64,000 nt of DNA from Pseudolabrys sp. (lineage in GTDB: Bacteria; Pseudomonadota; Alphaproteobacteria; Rhizobiales; Xanthobacteraceae): contig JAURVZ010000035.1 of the NCBI GenBank assembly GCA_030655215.1, positions 62,001-126,000 on the forward strand. The letters are read 5' to 3'. A program made the translations under genes and the position numbers. Below the pieces are notes generated by a model. It made no database searches. It was not told the DNA's origin and saw only the letters and a list, made by a program, of their open reading frames with translations. Below are positions 25,802-34,135 of this stretch, piece by piece (position 1 is the first letter of the stretch; each line of letters begins with the position of its first letter).

Positions 25802-26938
25802 TCACATCCCGATCGAGGCAAAGAAGATGGCGAAGATGCCGTCCATCACGATGACGAGGAAGATCGATTCCACCACCGAAGCGGTGGTCTGGCGGCCGAG
25901 CGATTCCGCCGAGCCTTTCACCATCAGACCTTCGACGCAGGCAACCGCGCCGATCACCAGCGCCATGAACGGCGCCTTGATCATGCCAACCTGGAATGTG
26001 TTGAGCGCGATGGCTTCCTTGAGGCGCGACAGAAATATGTCCGGATCGATGCCGCCATAGAGCCAGCACACCAGGCCGCCGCCATACAGCGCCGACATAG
26101 AACCAAGGAACGTCAGGATCGGCACGCCGATGATCAGCGCGATGATGCGCGGCAGGATCAGCACCTCGACCGGATCGAAACCCATGGTCTGCAGCGCGTC
26201 GATTTCCTCGCGCATCTTCATCGAGCCGAGTTCGGCGGTGTAGGCCGAGCCGGAGCGGCCGGCGACCATGATGCAGACAATCAGCACGCCGAGCTCGCGC
26301 AGCACCAGAATGCCGACCATGTCGACGACGAACACGTCCGCGCCAAATTTGCGGAAGTGAAACAGGCCCTGCTGGGCGATGATGCAGCCGATCAGGAAGG
26401 TGATGAGCAGCACGATCGGCACGGCGCGCCAGGCAACATTGTCGAGCTGGTGCACGACGGAGGTGAGACGCAGGTTGCGCGGATTGGACAGGACGCGGGC
26501 AAGCGCCACAACCAAAGCGCCGAGCATATTGACGATGGCAAGGAATGAGCCGCCGACCGAGGCGACGTTTTCCCCGACCGAGCCGAGCGCGTGCGCGACG
26601 ACTTCGCCGCCGGTCTTGTGGTGCTCGCCTTCGAGCTTGACGTTGCGCAGCTCATCGACAAGCGCGCCGTAGTCTTCCTTCAGGCCGCTAATGTCGGTCT
26701 TCGCGCCATTAGCGGTGAAAGCGCGCACCAGCCGCTCGAGCAGCCAGGCGCCGAACGTGTCGAGCCGCTCGACGCCGCCCATGTCGATGGCAACGCTTTT
26801 GACCGTGGGATATTTCTTGATCAGCGCCTCGATCGACTCCTCGAGGCCGTGCGCGTTGACCGCAATCCAAGCGCCGCCGCCGGCCAAAGTAAGCCGGTCG
26901 CCTTGCACCTGGTCGTCAAGCAATGTCTCGCCGCTCAT
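25802..26938 (-). CDS. mlaE: MlaE permease with fused N-terminal STAS domain
   Basis: The 378-residue protein carries an N-terminal STAS domain (about residues 10-100; KSVAIDMGGVERLDTFGAWL), which does the job of separate MlaB, fused to an MlaE/Ttg2B permease domain (about 115-378) with five to six membrane helices, GRSGSAYTAELGSMKMREEIDAL and LQTMGFDPVEVLILPR. It is the inner-membrane core of the phospholipid transporter that maintains outer-membrane asymmetry. The fused STAS-MlaE form is common in alphaproteobacteria. ATG 26938 opens the operon. Confidence 0.94.
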   Translation of the reverse strand: MSGETLLDDQVQGDRLTLAGGGAWIAVNAHGLEESIEALIKKYPTVKSVAIDMGGVERLDTFGAWLLERLVRAFTANGAKTDISGLKEDYGALVDELRNVKLEGEHHKTGGEVVAHALGSVGENVASVGGSFLAIVNMLGALVVALARVLSNPRNLRLTSVVHQLDNVAWRAVPIVLLITFLIGCIIAQQGLFHFRKFGADVFVVDMVGILVLRELGVLIVCIMVAGRSGSAYTAELGSMKMREEIDALQTMGFDPVEVLILPRIIALIIGVPILTFLGSMSALYGGGLVCWLYGGIDPDIFLSRLKEAIALNTFQVGMIKAPFMALVIGAVACVEGLMVKGSAESLGRQTTASVVESIFLVIVMDGIFAIFFASIGM

Positions 26939-27127
26939 CTATCTGCCACTTGTACCGGTCACGCGCCGCCCGGACCGGGAAAACACCAAAAAACAAAGCG
27001 ATTCTGTACTTGGTGCCATGTAAACCTGTTCGGACGTTGCACAGCATCCGCCTGAGTCGGATATCCCCAATCTCGTCAGGCAGCGGCTTGCCGCCGCGCC
27101 GAAGGTCAGTCCGCAAAGGTTTCTCAA

Positions 27128-28135
27128 TTGCCGTCCACGACTCACATAACCCTTAAAGTAGAGGCCGAAAGGTGGCCGATCGCCGGTTCTTTCACGATTA
27201 GCCGCGGCGCCAAGACCGAGGCCGCGGTCGTCGTGGTGGAACTTGGTGACGGCGCTATGACAGGGCGCGGCGAATGCGTGCCCTATGGCCGGTATGGCGA
27301 GACTGTTGAGAGCGTTATCGCGGCCATCGAGGCGATGCGCGGACCGCTTGCTAACGGTCTCAGCCGCTTTTCGTTGCAAGCGGCAATGCCGCCGGGTGCC
27401 GCGCGGAATGCGCTGGATTGCGCCTTCTGGGATCTGGAGGCCAAGCTCAGCGGGCAGCCGGTCCATGAATTGGCCGGCCTGCCCGCGCCAAAGGCGCTGA
27501 CCACCGCTTTTACCATTTCACTGGGCGTGCCCGAGGCCATGGCCATTGCCGCCGCCAAGGCAGCGAGCCGTCCGCTGTTGAAAGTGAAGCTCGGCGGCGA
27601 TGCGGCGAATGGCGGCGATCCGGCCCGCATTCTGGCGGTGCGGGCCGCGGCGCCGAAGGCGACCCTGATCGTCGATGCCAATGAAGGCTGGGCCGAGGAG
27701 GCGCTTGCCGCCAACTTTGCCGCCTGCGCCCAAGCCGGCGTCGTGCTGGTCGAGCAGCCGCTGCCGGAGGGCCGCGACGGCGCGCTGGCCGGTATCAGCC
27801 GCCCTATTCCTGTTTGCGCCGATGAGAGCGTGCACGACCGCGCCTCGCTCAGCGCCCTCGTTGGCAAGTACGACGCCGTTAATATCAAACTCGACAAGAC
27901 CGGCGGCCTGACCGAGGCGTTAGCGATGGCCGATTCGGCCACCGCCTTGGGCTTCGACATCTTCGCCGGCTGCATGGTGGCGACGTCGCTGTCGATGGCA
28001 CCGGCGGTTCTGCTGGCGCAATCCGCGCGTTTCGTCGATCTCGATGGCCCGCTGCTGCTGGCCAAGGACCGCGACCACGCCCTGCGCTATGACGGCAGCC
28101 TGATTTTCCCTCCAACGAAAGCGCTCTGGGGCTAA
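27128..28135 (+). CDS. L-Ala-D/L-Glu (dipeptide) epimerase, enolase superfamily
   Basis: The 335-residue enzyme of the MLE subgroup shows the second-domain TIM barrel with a KxK acid-base motif (LLKVKLGG), metal ligands in LIVDANEGW, VLVEQPL and CADES, and the opposite-face Lys in NIKLDKTGG. These arrangements match dipeptide epimerases of the YcjG/YkfB type, which recycle murein peptides in the cytoplasm; a related specificity is possible. The only credible start is TTG 27128, preceded by AAAGG at a good distance, as no ATG lies near the N-terminus. It is divergent from mlaE. Confidence 0.88.
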   Translation: MPSTTHITLKVEAERWPIAGSFTISRGAKTEAAVVVVELGDGAMTGRGECVPYGRYGETVESVIAAIEAMRGPLANGLSRFSLQAAMPPGAARNALDCAFWDLEAKLSGQPVHELAGLPAPKALTTAFTISLGVPEAMAIAAAKAASRPLLKVKLGGDAANGGDPARILAVRAAAPKATLIVDANEGWAEEALAANFAACAQAGVVLVEQPLPEGRDGALAGISRPIPVCADESVHDRASLSALVGKYDAVNIKLDKTGGLTEALAMADSATALGFDIFAGCMVATSLSMAPAVLLAQSARFVDLDGPLLLAKDRDHALRYDGSLIFPPTKALWG

Positions 28136-28283
28136 CTTCCAGGTCACCGATCTATCGCTCACCGCGACTCGTTCAAACACGTCTCCGTGTTAACCATGTT
28201 TCGCTGGAACATGGGGAGATTCAGCAACACTCGCCGATTACTTGCACAATCTATTGAATTATCTACCGAATTCCATACTCCGC

Positions 28284-28295
28284 TTGGTTAACCAA
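28284..28295. promoter_or_regulatory. 12-base perfect palindrome upstream of secreted gene
   Basis: TTGGTTAACCAA at 28284-28295 is a perfect palindrome. Together with a TTAACCAT half-site near 28191 it lies in the 247-base gap before the gene at 28383. It could be an operator or overlapping CtrA half-sites. No gene is seen in this gap. Confidence 0.3.
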
Positions 28296-28382
28296 ACCTT
28301 TCCGTCGCCACCACAATGAGGTTAGACTTAGTCCACAATGCACACTGCCGAAGCCGGCAGGCTCGGGGATGGGGTTGGGGGC

Positions 28383-28907
28383 ATGCGAATTCGGGGGCTT
28401 TTGCTCTGTGTGGCGACGCTGGCGTCCGTGACGTCGGCTAATGCCACAATGCGTATCGCCGAAGACCGCGGCGGCCAGATCGGCCATTACCTGCAGGTGT
28501 TCGCCTCCGTCCGCTCCTCCGGCCAGAATGTCGTGATTGACGGCAATTGCCTCTCCGCCTGCACCCTCGTCCTTGGCCTTGTGCCGAAGAGCCGCGTTTG
28601 CGCCACGCCGCGCGCCCGCTTCGGCTTTCATGCCGCCTGGATGCCGGACACGGAAGGCCGCCCGGTGACCTCGCCAATGGGCACCGCAGCACTCTGGAAT
28701 ATCTATCCGGCCACCGTGAAGCGCTGGATCAACCGCAATGGCGGCCTGTCGCGCAAGATGATCTACATGCAGGGCCGCCAGATGCAGGGCATCGTCGCCG
28801 ACTGCAATGACGTCGAAGCCCGCCGCATCAATGTGCGTTCAGAACGGCGCGAGGCGCCCCGCCCGGTGCGCTACACAGGCGCAAGCGCCGCCAGCGACCG
28901 CCGCTAG
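28383..28907 (+). CDS. secreted hypothetical protein with GNCLSACT motif
   Basis: The 174-residue protein starts at ATG 28383, which gives a signal peptide (MRIRGLLLCVATLASVTS, cleavage near ANA-TM). The mature part has GHYLQVFASVRSSGQNVVID then GNCLSACTLVLGLVP, then FGFHAAWMPD and a Trp/Arg/Gly-rich region. The hydrophobic strand followed by G-x-C-x-S-A-C-T recalls the nucleophile-Ser position of periplasmic ClpP/crotonase-fold proteins, but the fold is only guessed. Its 3' end overlaps the convergent MFS gene by 69 bases. Functional assignment is withheld. Confidence 0.72.
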   Translation: MRIRGLLLCVATLASVTSANATMRIAEDRGGQIGHYLQVFASVRSSGQNVVIDGNCLSACTLVLGLVPKSRVCATPRARFGFHAAWMPDTEGRPVTSPMGTAALWNIYPATVKRWINRNGGLSRKMIYMQGRQMQGIVADCNDVEARRINVRSERREAPRPVRYTGASAASDRR

Positions 28908-30035
28908 GGCCATCGCCGCATAGGCTTGCGGGCCGAAGGCACCATATAGCACGCCCGACAATCCCATGGCGCCGGCCTGCGCCACGCCAATCGCGACAGC
29001 GAGATAGCCTTGCGCCCGCGCCGCCTGCCCTTGCGGCGCATGACGGGCCACGAACATCAACGCGCCGATATGCGTCGCACCGAAGGTCAAGCCGTGCAGC
29101 AATTGCAGCGCCGGCAGCGCCAGCGTTGGCGGATCGAAGGCCATGATGGTCCAGCGCAAGCCGCCGGCGGCAGCGCCTAACATCAGCATGACGCTCGGCC
29201 GGAAGAAAACAGGCAGCCGGGCTGAATAGAAGAACACCGCGATCTCGGCAGCAACGCCAAGCCCCCACAAGGCTGCGATGACGGTGCCGTCGAGTCCGTC
29301 GCTGCGCCATTCGACCGCCGAGAAGCCATAGAACACCGCATGGCTGGCCTGGATAAGGCTGGCCGCGGCGATGACGGACAGGAACACCGGATCGCGCAGC
29401 ATCGGCTTGGCCGGTGCGGCGCTGACCGAGGGCGCCGATGCGCCAGTCGATAGTGGCGCGAGCATCATAGCCGCCACCGAAGCCGACACCGCCGCGGCGA
29501 CGATCAGCCAGATCAAATGCCGCGCCGGCATCAGATCAGCGGCAAATCCGGCAGCGAAGGTGCCGAACACAAAAGCCAGCGAGCCCCAGACGCGGATCGG
29601 GCCATAGGCGCGGCCGCGCGCCGACAGGCCGCGCAGCGCATAGGTTTCGGTCAGCGGCATCACCGGCGTTGCCGCCAGCGAGGCGAAGGTCACCGCCAGC
29701 AAGATGGCAATAAAGCTGCCGGACAGGCCGACCAGCACATAACCAAGGGCGGTCAAGATGCAGGTCAGGACGATGGCGGCGCGCACGGCATCCCGGCGGT
29801 CGGCGCTGTGTGTGATGATCGGCAAAGCAACCACACGCGCGATAATGGGGCACGCCAGCACCAGCCCGATCATGTCCGGGTCGAGGCCTTTGGCCTTCAG
29901 CCACACCGGAAAGAACGGCAGTTGGATACCGCCCATGACGAACAGAGTGGCGTAAAGCCAGGCCAGGCGCGTCGAAAAGCTCGCTTCACGGGCGGAAGCC
30001 TTCGGATCAGGGCCTTGCGACAGGAACGTCGCCAT
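28839..30035 (-). CDS. MFS transporter, HcaT/nucleoside-symporter-like
   Basis: The 398-residue protein has 12 predicted membrane helices and N-terminal features of the MFS_1_like (HcaT) group: YATLFVMGGIQLPFFPVWL, AKGLDPDMIGLVL, and RVWGSLAFVFGTFAAG in the middle. Relatives carry phenylpropionate or other organic compounds across the inner membrane; the substrate is unknown here. ATG 30035 is used because the longer frame starts with TTG. The C-terminal 22 codons overlap the convergent secreted gene at 28383-28907. Confidence 0.86.
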   Translation of the reverse strand: MATFLSQGPDPKASAREASFSTRLAWLYATLFVMGGIQLPFFPVWLKAKGLDPDMIGLVLACPIIARVVALPIITHSADRRDAVRAAIVLTCILTALGYVLVGLSGSFIAILLAVTFASLAATPVMPLTETYALRGLSARGRAYGPIRVWGSLAFVFGTFAAGFAADLMPARHLIWLIVAAAVSASVAAMMLAPLSTGASAPSVSAAPAKPMLRDPVFLSVIAAASLIQASHAVFYGFSAVEWRSDGLDGTVIAALWGLGVAAEIAVFFYSARLPVFFRPSVMLMLGAAAGGLRWTIMAFDPPTLALPALQLLHGLTFGATHIGALMFVARHAPQGQAARAQGYLAVAIGVAQAGAMGLSGVLYGAFGPQAYAAMALAAVAGGACACVAHRAGRLAPF

Positions 30036-30114
30036 TTTCGTGCAATACCCCAATACAGGCTAATCGCGCCCGGCGTCTGGCCGAATCATACCGCTTGATT
30101 GATAAACGTCTCGC

Positions 30115-31104
30115 ATGGCCGGGCCAATGATTGAGAGAGCGACCGAACGAGCGACCGGGAAAGTTGCCGAGGACGACTACCAGTCGTTCAGCGCGGCGCT
30201 CGGCGCCAGCGAACGCGGTCGCGCCTTTCTCAGCGAATATGCCAAGCGCAACCGGCATGCCGATACCGAAGTGGTGCTGGCGGCGCTCGACCGGCTTGAG
30301 ACCGTGGCGCGCAGCAACAAGGTAGCGCCCGAAGCCGAACGCATCCGTCAGGATCTGCGCGCGCTGCTCGACACGATTCATTCGGCGCGGCCGCAGATCG
30401 ATTCTACGCCCGGCGCCATCAAGGCGGCGACGCTCGGCGCACTGATGGAATTCGTGCAGGCGCGCCTCGAAGCGCTGGTGCAGCCGACGCATGCGCCACT
30501 CGCGTCTGTGCCGGAGCCGGAGCAACCGGAATTGCCGATGCCTCAGCCCGGCACTGCCGCGCAGCGCACGATCGCGCTGGTGCAAGCGATTGTGCCACCG
30601 CCTGCGCCGGTCGCCGTTCCTGTTCAGATCGCGCCAGAAATTATCGCGCCGCAGATCATTACCGCCGCACCGGTTGAGCAAACTGCGCCGAGCTCACTTG
30701 GTGTCGGCTTGTTCGAGCCGTCGCGCTCGACGAAGATTATTCCGGAAGTGAACTTCATCGACTCGCTGTTCGACGAGATCGACGCCAAAAAGAAGGCCAA
30801 GACCATTGAGCCGGCTGCGCCTGTCATAGCGCAATCAATCGAAACGCCCATTGCCTTTGCTGCAACATTGCCGCAGATCGCCATGCCGGGGCCGGTGGCC
30901 GCGCCGGTTGTTGAACCGGTCATCGAACCGGTTGCTCAACCGATCGCGCTCGCGGGTGTTGCTGTGTTCAATGAGGCTGTGACGGCGGAGCAGACCTATG
31001 CCGAGCAAGCCGTCGCGGCCGATCCGTCGCAACAGGCGATGAACAATGCGCTGGCCGCGATCATGGCGTTGAGCGAAGAAGAACGCTTGGCAATGTTCAC
31101 CTGA
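30115..31104 (+). CDS. conserved hypothetical protein with Pro/Ala-rich tail
   Basis: The 329-residue protein has a helical N-terminal domain (about residues 20-125) containing YQSFSAALGASERGRAFL and RHADTEVVLAALDRLE, a pattern I know from many Hyphomicrobiales hypotheticals but cannot link to a function. From about residue 125 it is Pro/Ala/Glu/Val-rich and probably disordered, with one compact motif (KIIPEVNFIDSLFDEI) and a C-terminal ALAAIMALSEEERLAMF helix that looks like a binding motif. It has no signal peptide. It is divergent from the MFS gene and convergent with threonine dehydratase. Confidence 0.7.
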   Translation: MAGPMIERATERATGKVAEDDYQSFSAALGASERGRAFLSEYAKRNRHADTEVVLAALDRLETVARSNKVAPEAERIRQDLRALLDTIHSARPQIDSTPGAIKAATLGALMEFVQARLEALVQPTHAPLASVPEPEQPELPMPQPGTAAQRTIALVQAIVPPPAPVAVPVQIAPEIIAPQIITAAPVEQTAPSSLGVGLFEPSRSTKIIPEVNFIDSLFDEIDAKKKAKTIEPAAPVIAQSIETPIAFAATLPQIAMPGPVAAPVVEPVIEPVAQPIALAGVAVFNEAVTAEQTYAEQAVAADPSQQAMNNALAAIMALSEEERLAMFT

Positions 31105-31108
31105 CGCA

Positions 31109-32110
31109 CTAAGCGTCAGCGGCGATCAGTTTGGCGAACATCTCGACGTCGACATTGCCGCCCGACAAAATCACAACGACGACCTTGCCTTTGATGTCGA
31201 GCTTGCCGGCTAGCAACGCGGCAAGGCCAATGGCGCCGCCCGGCTCGACCACCAGCTTCAACTCTTCAAACGCATAGCGCACGGCGCGGCCGACTTCCGC
31301 GTCGCTGGCGCTGATGCCCTGCCCGATCAATTCCTGGTTGATCGGAAACGTCCATTCGCCCGGCGTGTTGCTCATCAGCGCGTCGCAGATCGAACCGCTG
31401 ACTTTGTCATTGGCCTCGCGGTGGCCGCTCTTGAACGACCGCAACGTGTCGTCGAAGTCTTCTGGCTCGGCGGTAAACATCCGCGCGTCCGGCACTGTTG
31501 ACTTGATGCCGAGCGAAATGCCGGCGGCCAGGCCGCCGCCCGATGCGCCGACAACGACGATCTCCGGCTTCAAGCCGAGCTTGGCCAGATCCTCGACGAT
31601 CTCGGCGCCGATCGTGCCCTGCCCGGCGATGATCAACGGATCGTCGAAGGGCGGCACCAATGTCGCGCCGCGCTCATTGATAATCTTCATGGCGATGGCG
31701 ACGCGGTCCTCGCCGGCATTGCGGTCGTACAGCACCACTTCGGCGCCGAGCGCCTTGGTGCGCTCGCGCTTCGCCTTCGGCGCGTCGGCCGGCATGACAA
31801 TGGTCGCCGGCATGCCGAGCAGCTTGGCCGCCGCGGCAACGCCTTGCGCATGATTGCCGGACGAATAGGCAACGACACCCGCCGCGCGTTTGTCCTGCGG
31901 GATCGACGACACCTTGTTATAGGCGCCGCGGAATTTGAACGAGCCGGTGCGCTGCAAGGTCTCGACCTTGAGGTAAACGCGCGCGCCGAGGCGCTCGTCG
32001 AGCACGGTGAAATTGACCAGCGGCGTGCGCACCGCGACGCCCTGCAGCCGCTTGGCGGCGGCCTCGATGTCAGCGAAGGTCGGGAGAAGTTTTTTGTCGA
32101 TGATGCCCAT
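31109..32110 (-). CDS. threonine/serine dehydratase, PLP type II
   Basis: The 333-residue enzyme has the PLP-binding Lys in TGSFKFRGAYNK, the substrate-loop SSGNHAQGVA and the phosphate-binding glycine loop GASGGGLAAG. A conserved AGQGTIGAEI follows. The length and lack of a C-terminal ACT domain match catabolic threonine dehydratase (TdcB-like) or serine racemase-type enzymes rather than feedback-regulated IlvA. It converts L-threonine to 2-oxobutanoate plus ammonia, or acts on serine. ATG 32110 is chosen over an upstream non-ATG frame. It is downstream of, but separated by 42 bases from, the glycosyltransferase gene on the same strand. Confidence 0.9.
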   Translation of the reverse strand: MGIIDKKLLPTFADIEAAAKRLQGVAVRTPLVNFTVLDERLGARVYLKVETLQRTGSFKFRGAYNKVSSIPQDKRAAGVVAYSSGNHAQGVAAAAKLLGMPATIVMPADAPKAKRERTKALGAEVVLYDRNAGEDRVAIAMKIINERGATLVPPFDDPLIIAGQGTIGAEIVEDLAKLGLKPEIVVVGASGGGLAAGISLGIKSTVPDARMFTAEPEDFDDTLRSFKSGHREANDKVSGSICDALMSNTPGEWTFPINQELIGQGISASDAEVGRAVRYAFEELKLVVEPGGAIGLAALLAGKLDIKGKVVVVILSGGNVDVEMFAKLIAADA

Positions 32111-32152
32111 GGGAGAAGCGTAGCGCCGCGGGGCGCACGGAAGCAAGGCCGG

Positions 32153-33199
32153 CTACGCCGCCCGCCGCGGCTTCTTCTCGCGCCAGGCTCGCGCGCCTTC
32201 GGTAACATGCTCAACGAATGTGCGGGCGCAGGCCTGCCATGTCAGCCTTTCGGCGAAGGCGCGGCAAGCGCCGCGGTCGAGTTCCAACGCATCGAGACAG
32301 GCGCGCCGCAGGTCCTCGTTCAAGCAGCCAACCCGCGCATCACCGATGACATCGTGCGGTGCCGCCGCCGGAAAGGCCGCCACAGGAACGCCACTCGCCA
32401 GCGCCTCAAGCAGCACCAGCCCGTATGTGTCGGTACGGCTCGGGAACACGAAGACATCCGCGGAAGCATAAATGTCGGCCAGTTCATCGCCGCGTTTGGC
32501 GCCGAGGAACACCGCATCCGGATAGGCCTTGCTGAGTTGCTCGCGCGCCGGGCCGTCGCCGACGATCAGCTTGGTACCCGGCAGATCAAGCTTGAGAAAT
32601 TCCTCAAGATTTTTCTCAACCGCAACACGGCCGACAGTGAGAAAGATCGGCCGCGGCAGATCAAGCTCTTTGCGCCGTGCCGGCCGAAACATCGTCGCAT
32701 CGACGCCGCGCGACCACAGCCGGACATTGCTGAAGCCGCGCCCGATCAATTCCTGTTGCAAGGTCGGCGTCGCCGCCAGCACAGCCGCGCTCAAACCGTG
32801 AAAGCGGCGCAGCCAGGACCAGGTCAGTTCGCTGGTCCAACGCTCCGGCAAGGGCAGACGCTCGGCGAGATAATCGGGAAAGCGCGTGTGGAAACTTGTC
32901 GTGAACGGCATGCCGCGCTTGATGCAGACGCGGCGCACGGCGTGGCCGATCGGTCCTTCGGTTGCAATATGCACGCACTCAGCGCGCGCCTGATCGAGCC
33001 TTCGCTCGATGTCCCCCGGCCCGGTCAAAGCCAGCCGGATTTCCGGATAGCCCGGCATCGGCAAGGTGCTGAATTCAGCGGGGCTGAGGAATTCAACATC
33101 GGTGCCGAGCGCCTGCGCCTCCTGCGCGACGTGAGACAGCGTGCGCACGACGCCATTGACCTGCGGGTGCCACGCATCGGTGGCGACGAGAATTTTCAT
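32153..33199 (-). CDS. GT4-family glycosyltransferase, Agt-like (lipid remodelling)
   Basis: The 348-residue glycosyltransferase starts at ATG 33199 inside the ATGA overlap with the upstream phosphoesterase. The N-terminal DAWHPQVNGVVRTL, the HIATEGPIGHAVRR region, the acceptor-side motif FHTRFPDY, FLTVGRVAVEKNLEEFL, and the E-x7-E-like segment DTYGLVLLEALASG are typical of diacylglycerol/phosphatidyl glycosyltransferases of GT4. In several alpha- and other proteobacteria a plcP-agt operon replaces phospholipids by glycolipids under phosphate limitation, and the tight coupling seen here suggests the same. The product sugar cannot be read from sequence. Confidence 0.85.
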   Translation of the reverse strand: MKILVATDAWHPQVNGVVRTLSHVAQEAQALGTDVEFLSPAEFSTLPMPGYPEIRLALTGPGDIERRLDQARAECVHIATEGPIGHAVRRVCIKRGMPFTTSFHTRFPDYLAERLPLPERWTSELTWSWLRRFHGLSAAVLAATPTLQQELIGRGFSNVRLWSRGVDATMFRPARRKELDLPRPIFLTVGRVAVEKNLEEFLKLDLPGTKLIVGDGPAREQLSKAYPDAVFLGAKRGDELADIYASADVFVFPSRTDTYGLVLLEALASGVPVAAFPAAAPHDVIGDARVGCLNEDLRRACLDALELDRGACRAFAERLTWQACARTFVEHVTEGARAWREKKPRRAA

Positions 33200-33990
33200 G
33201 CCGCCTGCGAGTGGGTCAACGCCGGCACCGGGGCGGCAGCGCCATCCGACTGCGTCCACGTAATAATCTCGAACGTGCCGTCCATATTCTCGGCCACCGC
33301 TGTGCAGCTCTCGACCCAGTCGCCGCAATTGATGTAGCGCAGGCCGAAATCGTCATGCAGCGCCGCCGTATGAATGTGGCCGCAGATCACGCCATCAACC
33401 TGATGATGCTTGGCTTCGGTCGCCAGCGCCTTCTCGAAAGCGCCGATGAAGTTGACGGCGTTCTTCACCTTCATCTTCATCCATTTCGACAGCGACCAGT
33501 AAGGCCGCCCGAACACGCGCAGCAGCAGGTTGAAGACGCGGTTCATCGAGATCGCGAAGTCGTAGGCCTTGTCGCCGAGCAGCGCGAGCCAGCGCGCCTG
33601 TGTGACGATGAGGTCGAACATGTCGCCATGCACGACGAGATAGCGCTTGCCGTCGGCGGCCTCGTGCACGGTGTTCTCCAGCACTTCGATGCCGCCGAAA
33701 TGTGTGCCGTAATAATTGCGCAGGAATTCGTCGTGATTGCCGGGGATGTAGATCAGCCGCGCTCCTTTACGCGCCTGCCGCAGCAGTTTCTGCACCACGT
33801 CATTATGCGCCTGCGGCCAGTACCAGCTGGAGCGCAATGCCCAGCCGTCGACGATGTCGCCGACGAGGTACAGCGTGTCGGCTTCGTGATGGCGCAGGAA
33901 GGAGAGCAATTTGTCGGCCTGGCAGCCGCGCGTGCCGAGATGAACGTCGGATATGAAAAGCGCGCGGCAGCGCCGTGGGACGATGTCCAT
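33196..33990 (-). CDS. metallophosphoesterase, PlcP/LpxH-like (COG2908)
   Basis: The 264-residue protein has the calcineurin-like metal motifs LFISDVHLG, YLVGDIVDGW, IPGNHDEFLR, VVHGDMFD and VICGHIHTA. Within COG2908 it resembles the PlcP phospholipase C branch, and the adjoining coupled GT4 gene supports that over lipid A synthesis by LpxH. PlcP cleaves phosphatidylcholine or ethanolamine to diacylglycerol during phosphate starvation. I place the start at ATG 33990 (AAGGGCGG upstream); ATG 34023 or 34047 would extend it. A Pho-box-like sequence at 34048-34065 supports the shorter forms. Confidence 0.85.
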   Translation of the reverse strand: MDIVPRRCRALFISDVHLGTRGCQADKLLSFLRHHEADTLYLVGDIVDGWALRSSWYWPQAHNDVVQKLLRQARKGARLIYIPGNHDEFLRNYYGTHFGGIEVLENTVHEAADGKRYLVVHGDMFDLIVTQARWLALLGDKAYDFAISMNRVFNLLLRVFGRPYWSLSKWMKMKVKNAVNFIGAFEKALATEAKHHQVDGVICGHIHTAALHDDFGLRYINCGDWVESCTAVAENMDGTFEIITWTQSDGAAAPVPALTHSQAA

Positions 33991-34047
33991 CACTGCGCCG
34001 CCCTTCTCAAGTTCATGCTTCATGCTGCATCGCATTAGCAGCGCCAT

Positions 34048-34065
34048 ATTGCTGTTTTGTGACGG
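34048..34065 (-). promoter_or_regulatory. Pho-box-like sequence upstream of plcP-like gene
   Basis: On the minus strand CCGTCACAAAACAGCAAT matches 13 of 18 bases of the form CTGTCATAAAACTGTCAT used by PhoB sites in rhizobia. The match is imperfect, especially in the second half-site. It lies about 60 bases before the chosen start. Confidence 0.35.
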
Positions 34066-34135
34066 GCCTTGACCTGCCCGCCCCACCGCCTATCACTCCT
34101 CCGGAACAGCATTTCGCTTGAGAACGAGGACCGCC

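Noticed and set aside
31844-33337. 497-codon plus-strand frame across the threonine dehydratase and GT4 genes
   Set aside because: It crosses a gene boundary and opposes two genes with clear catalytic motifs.
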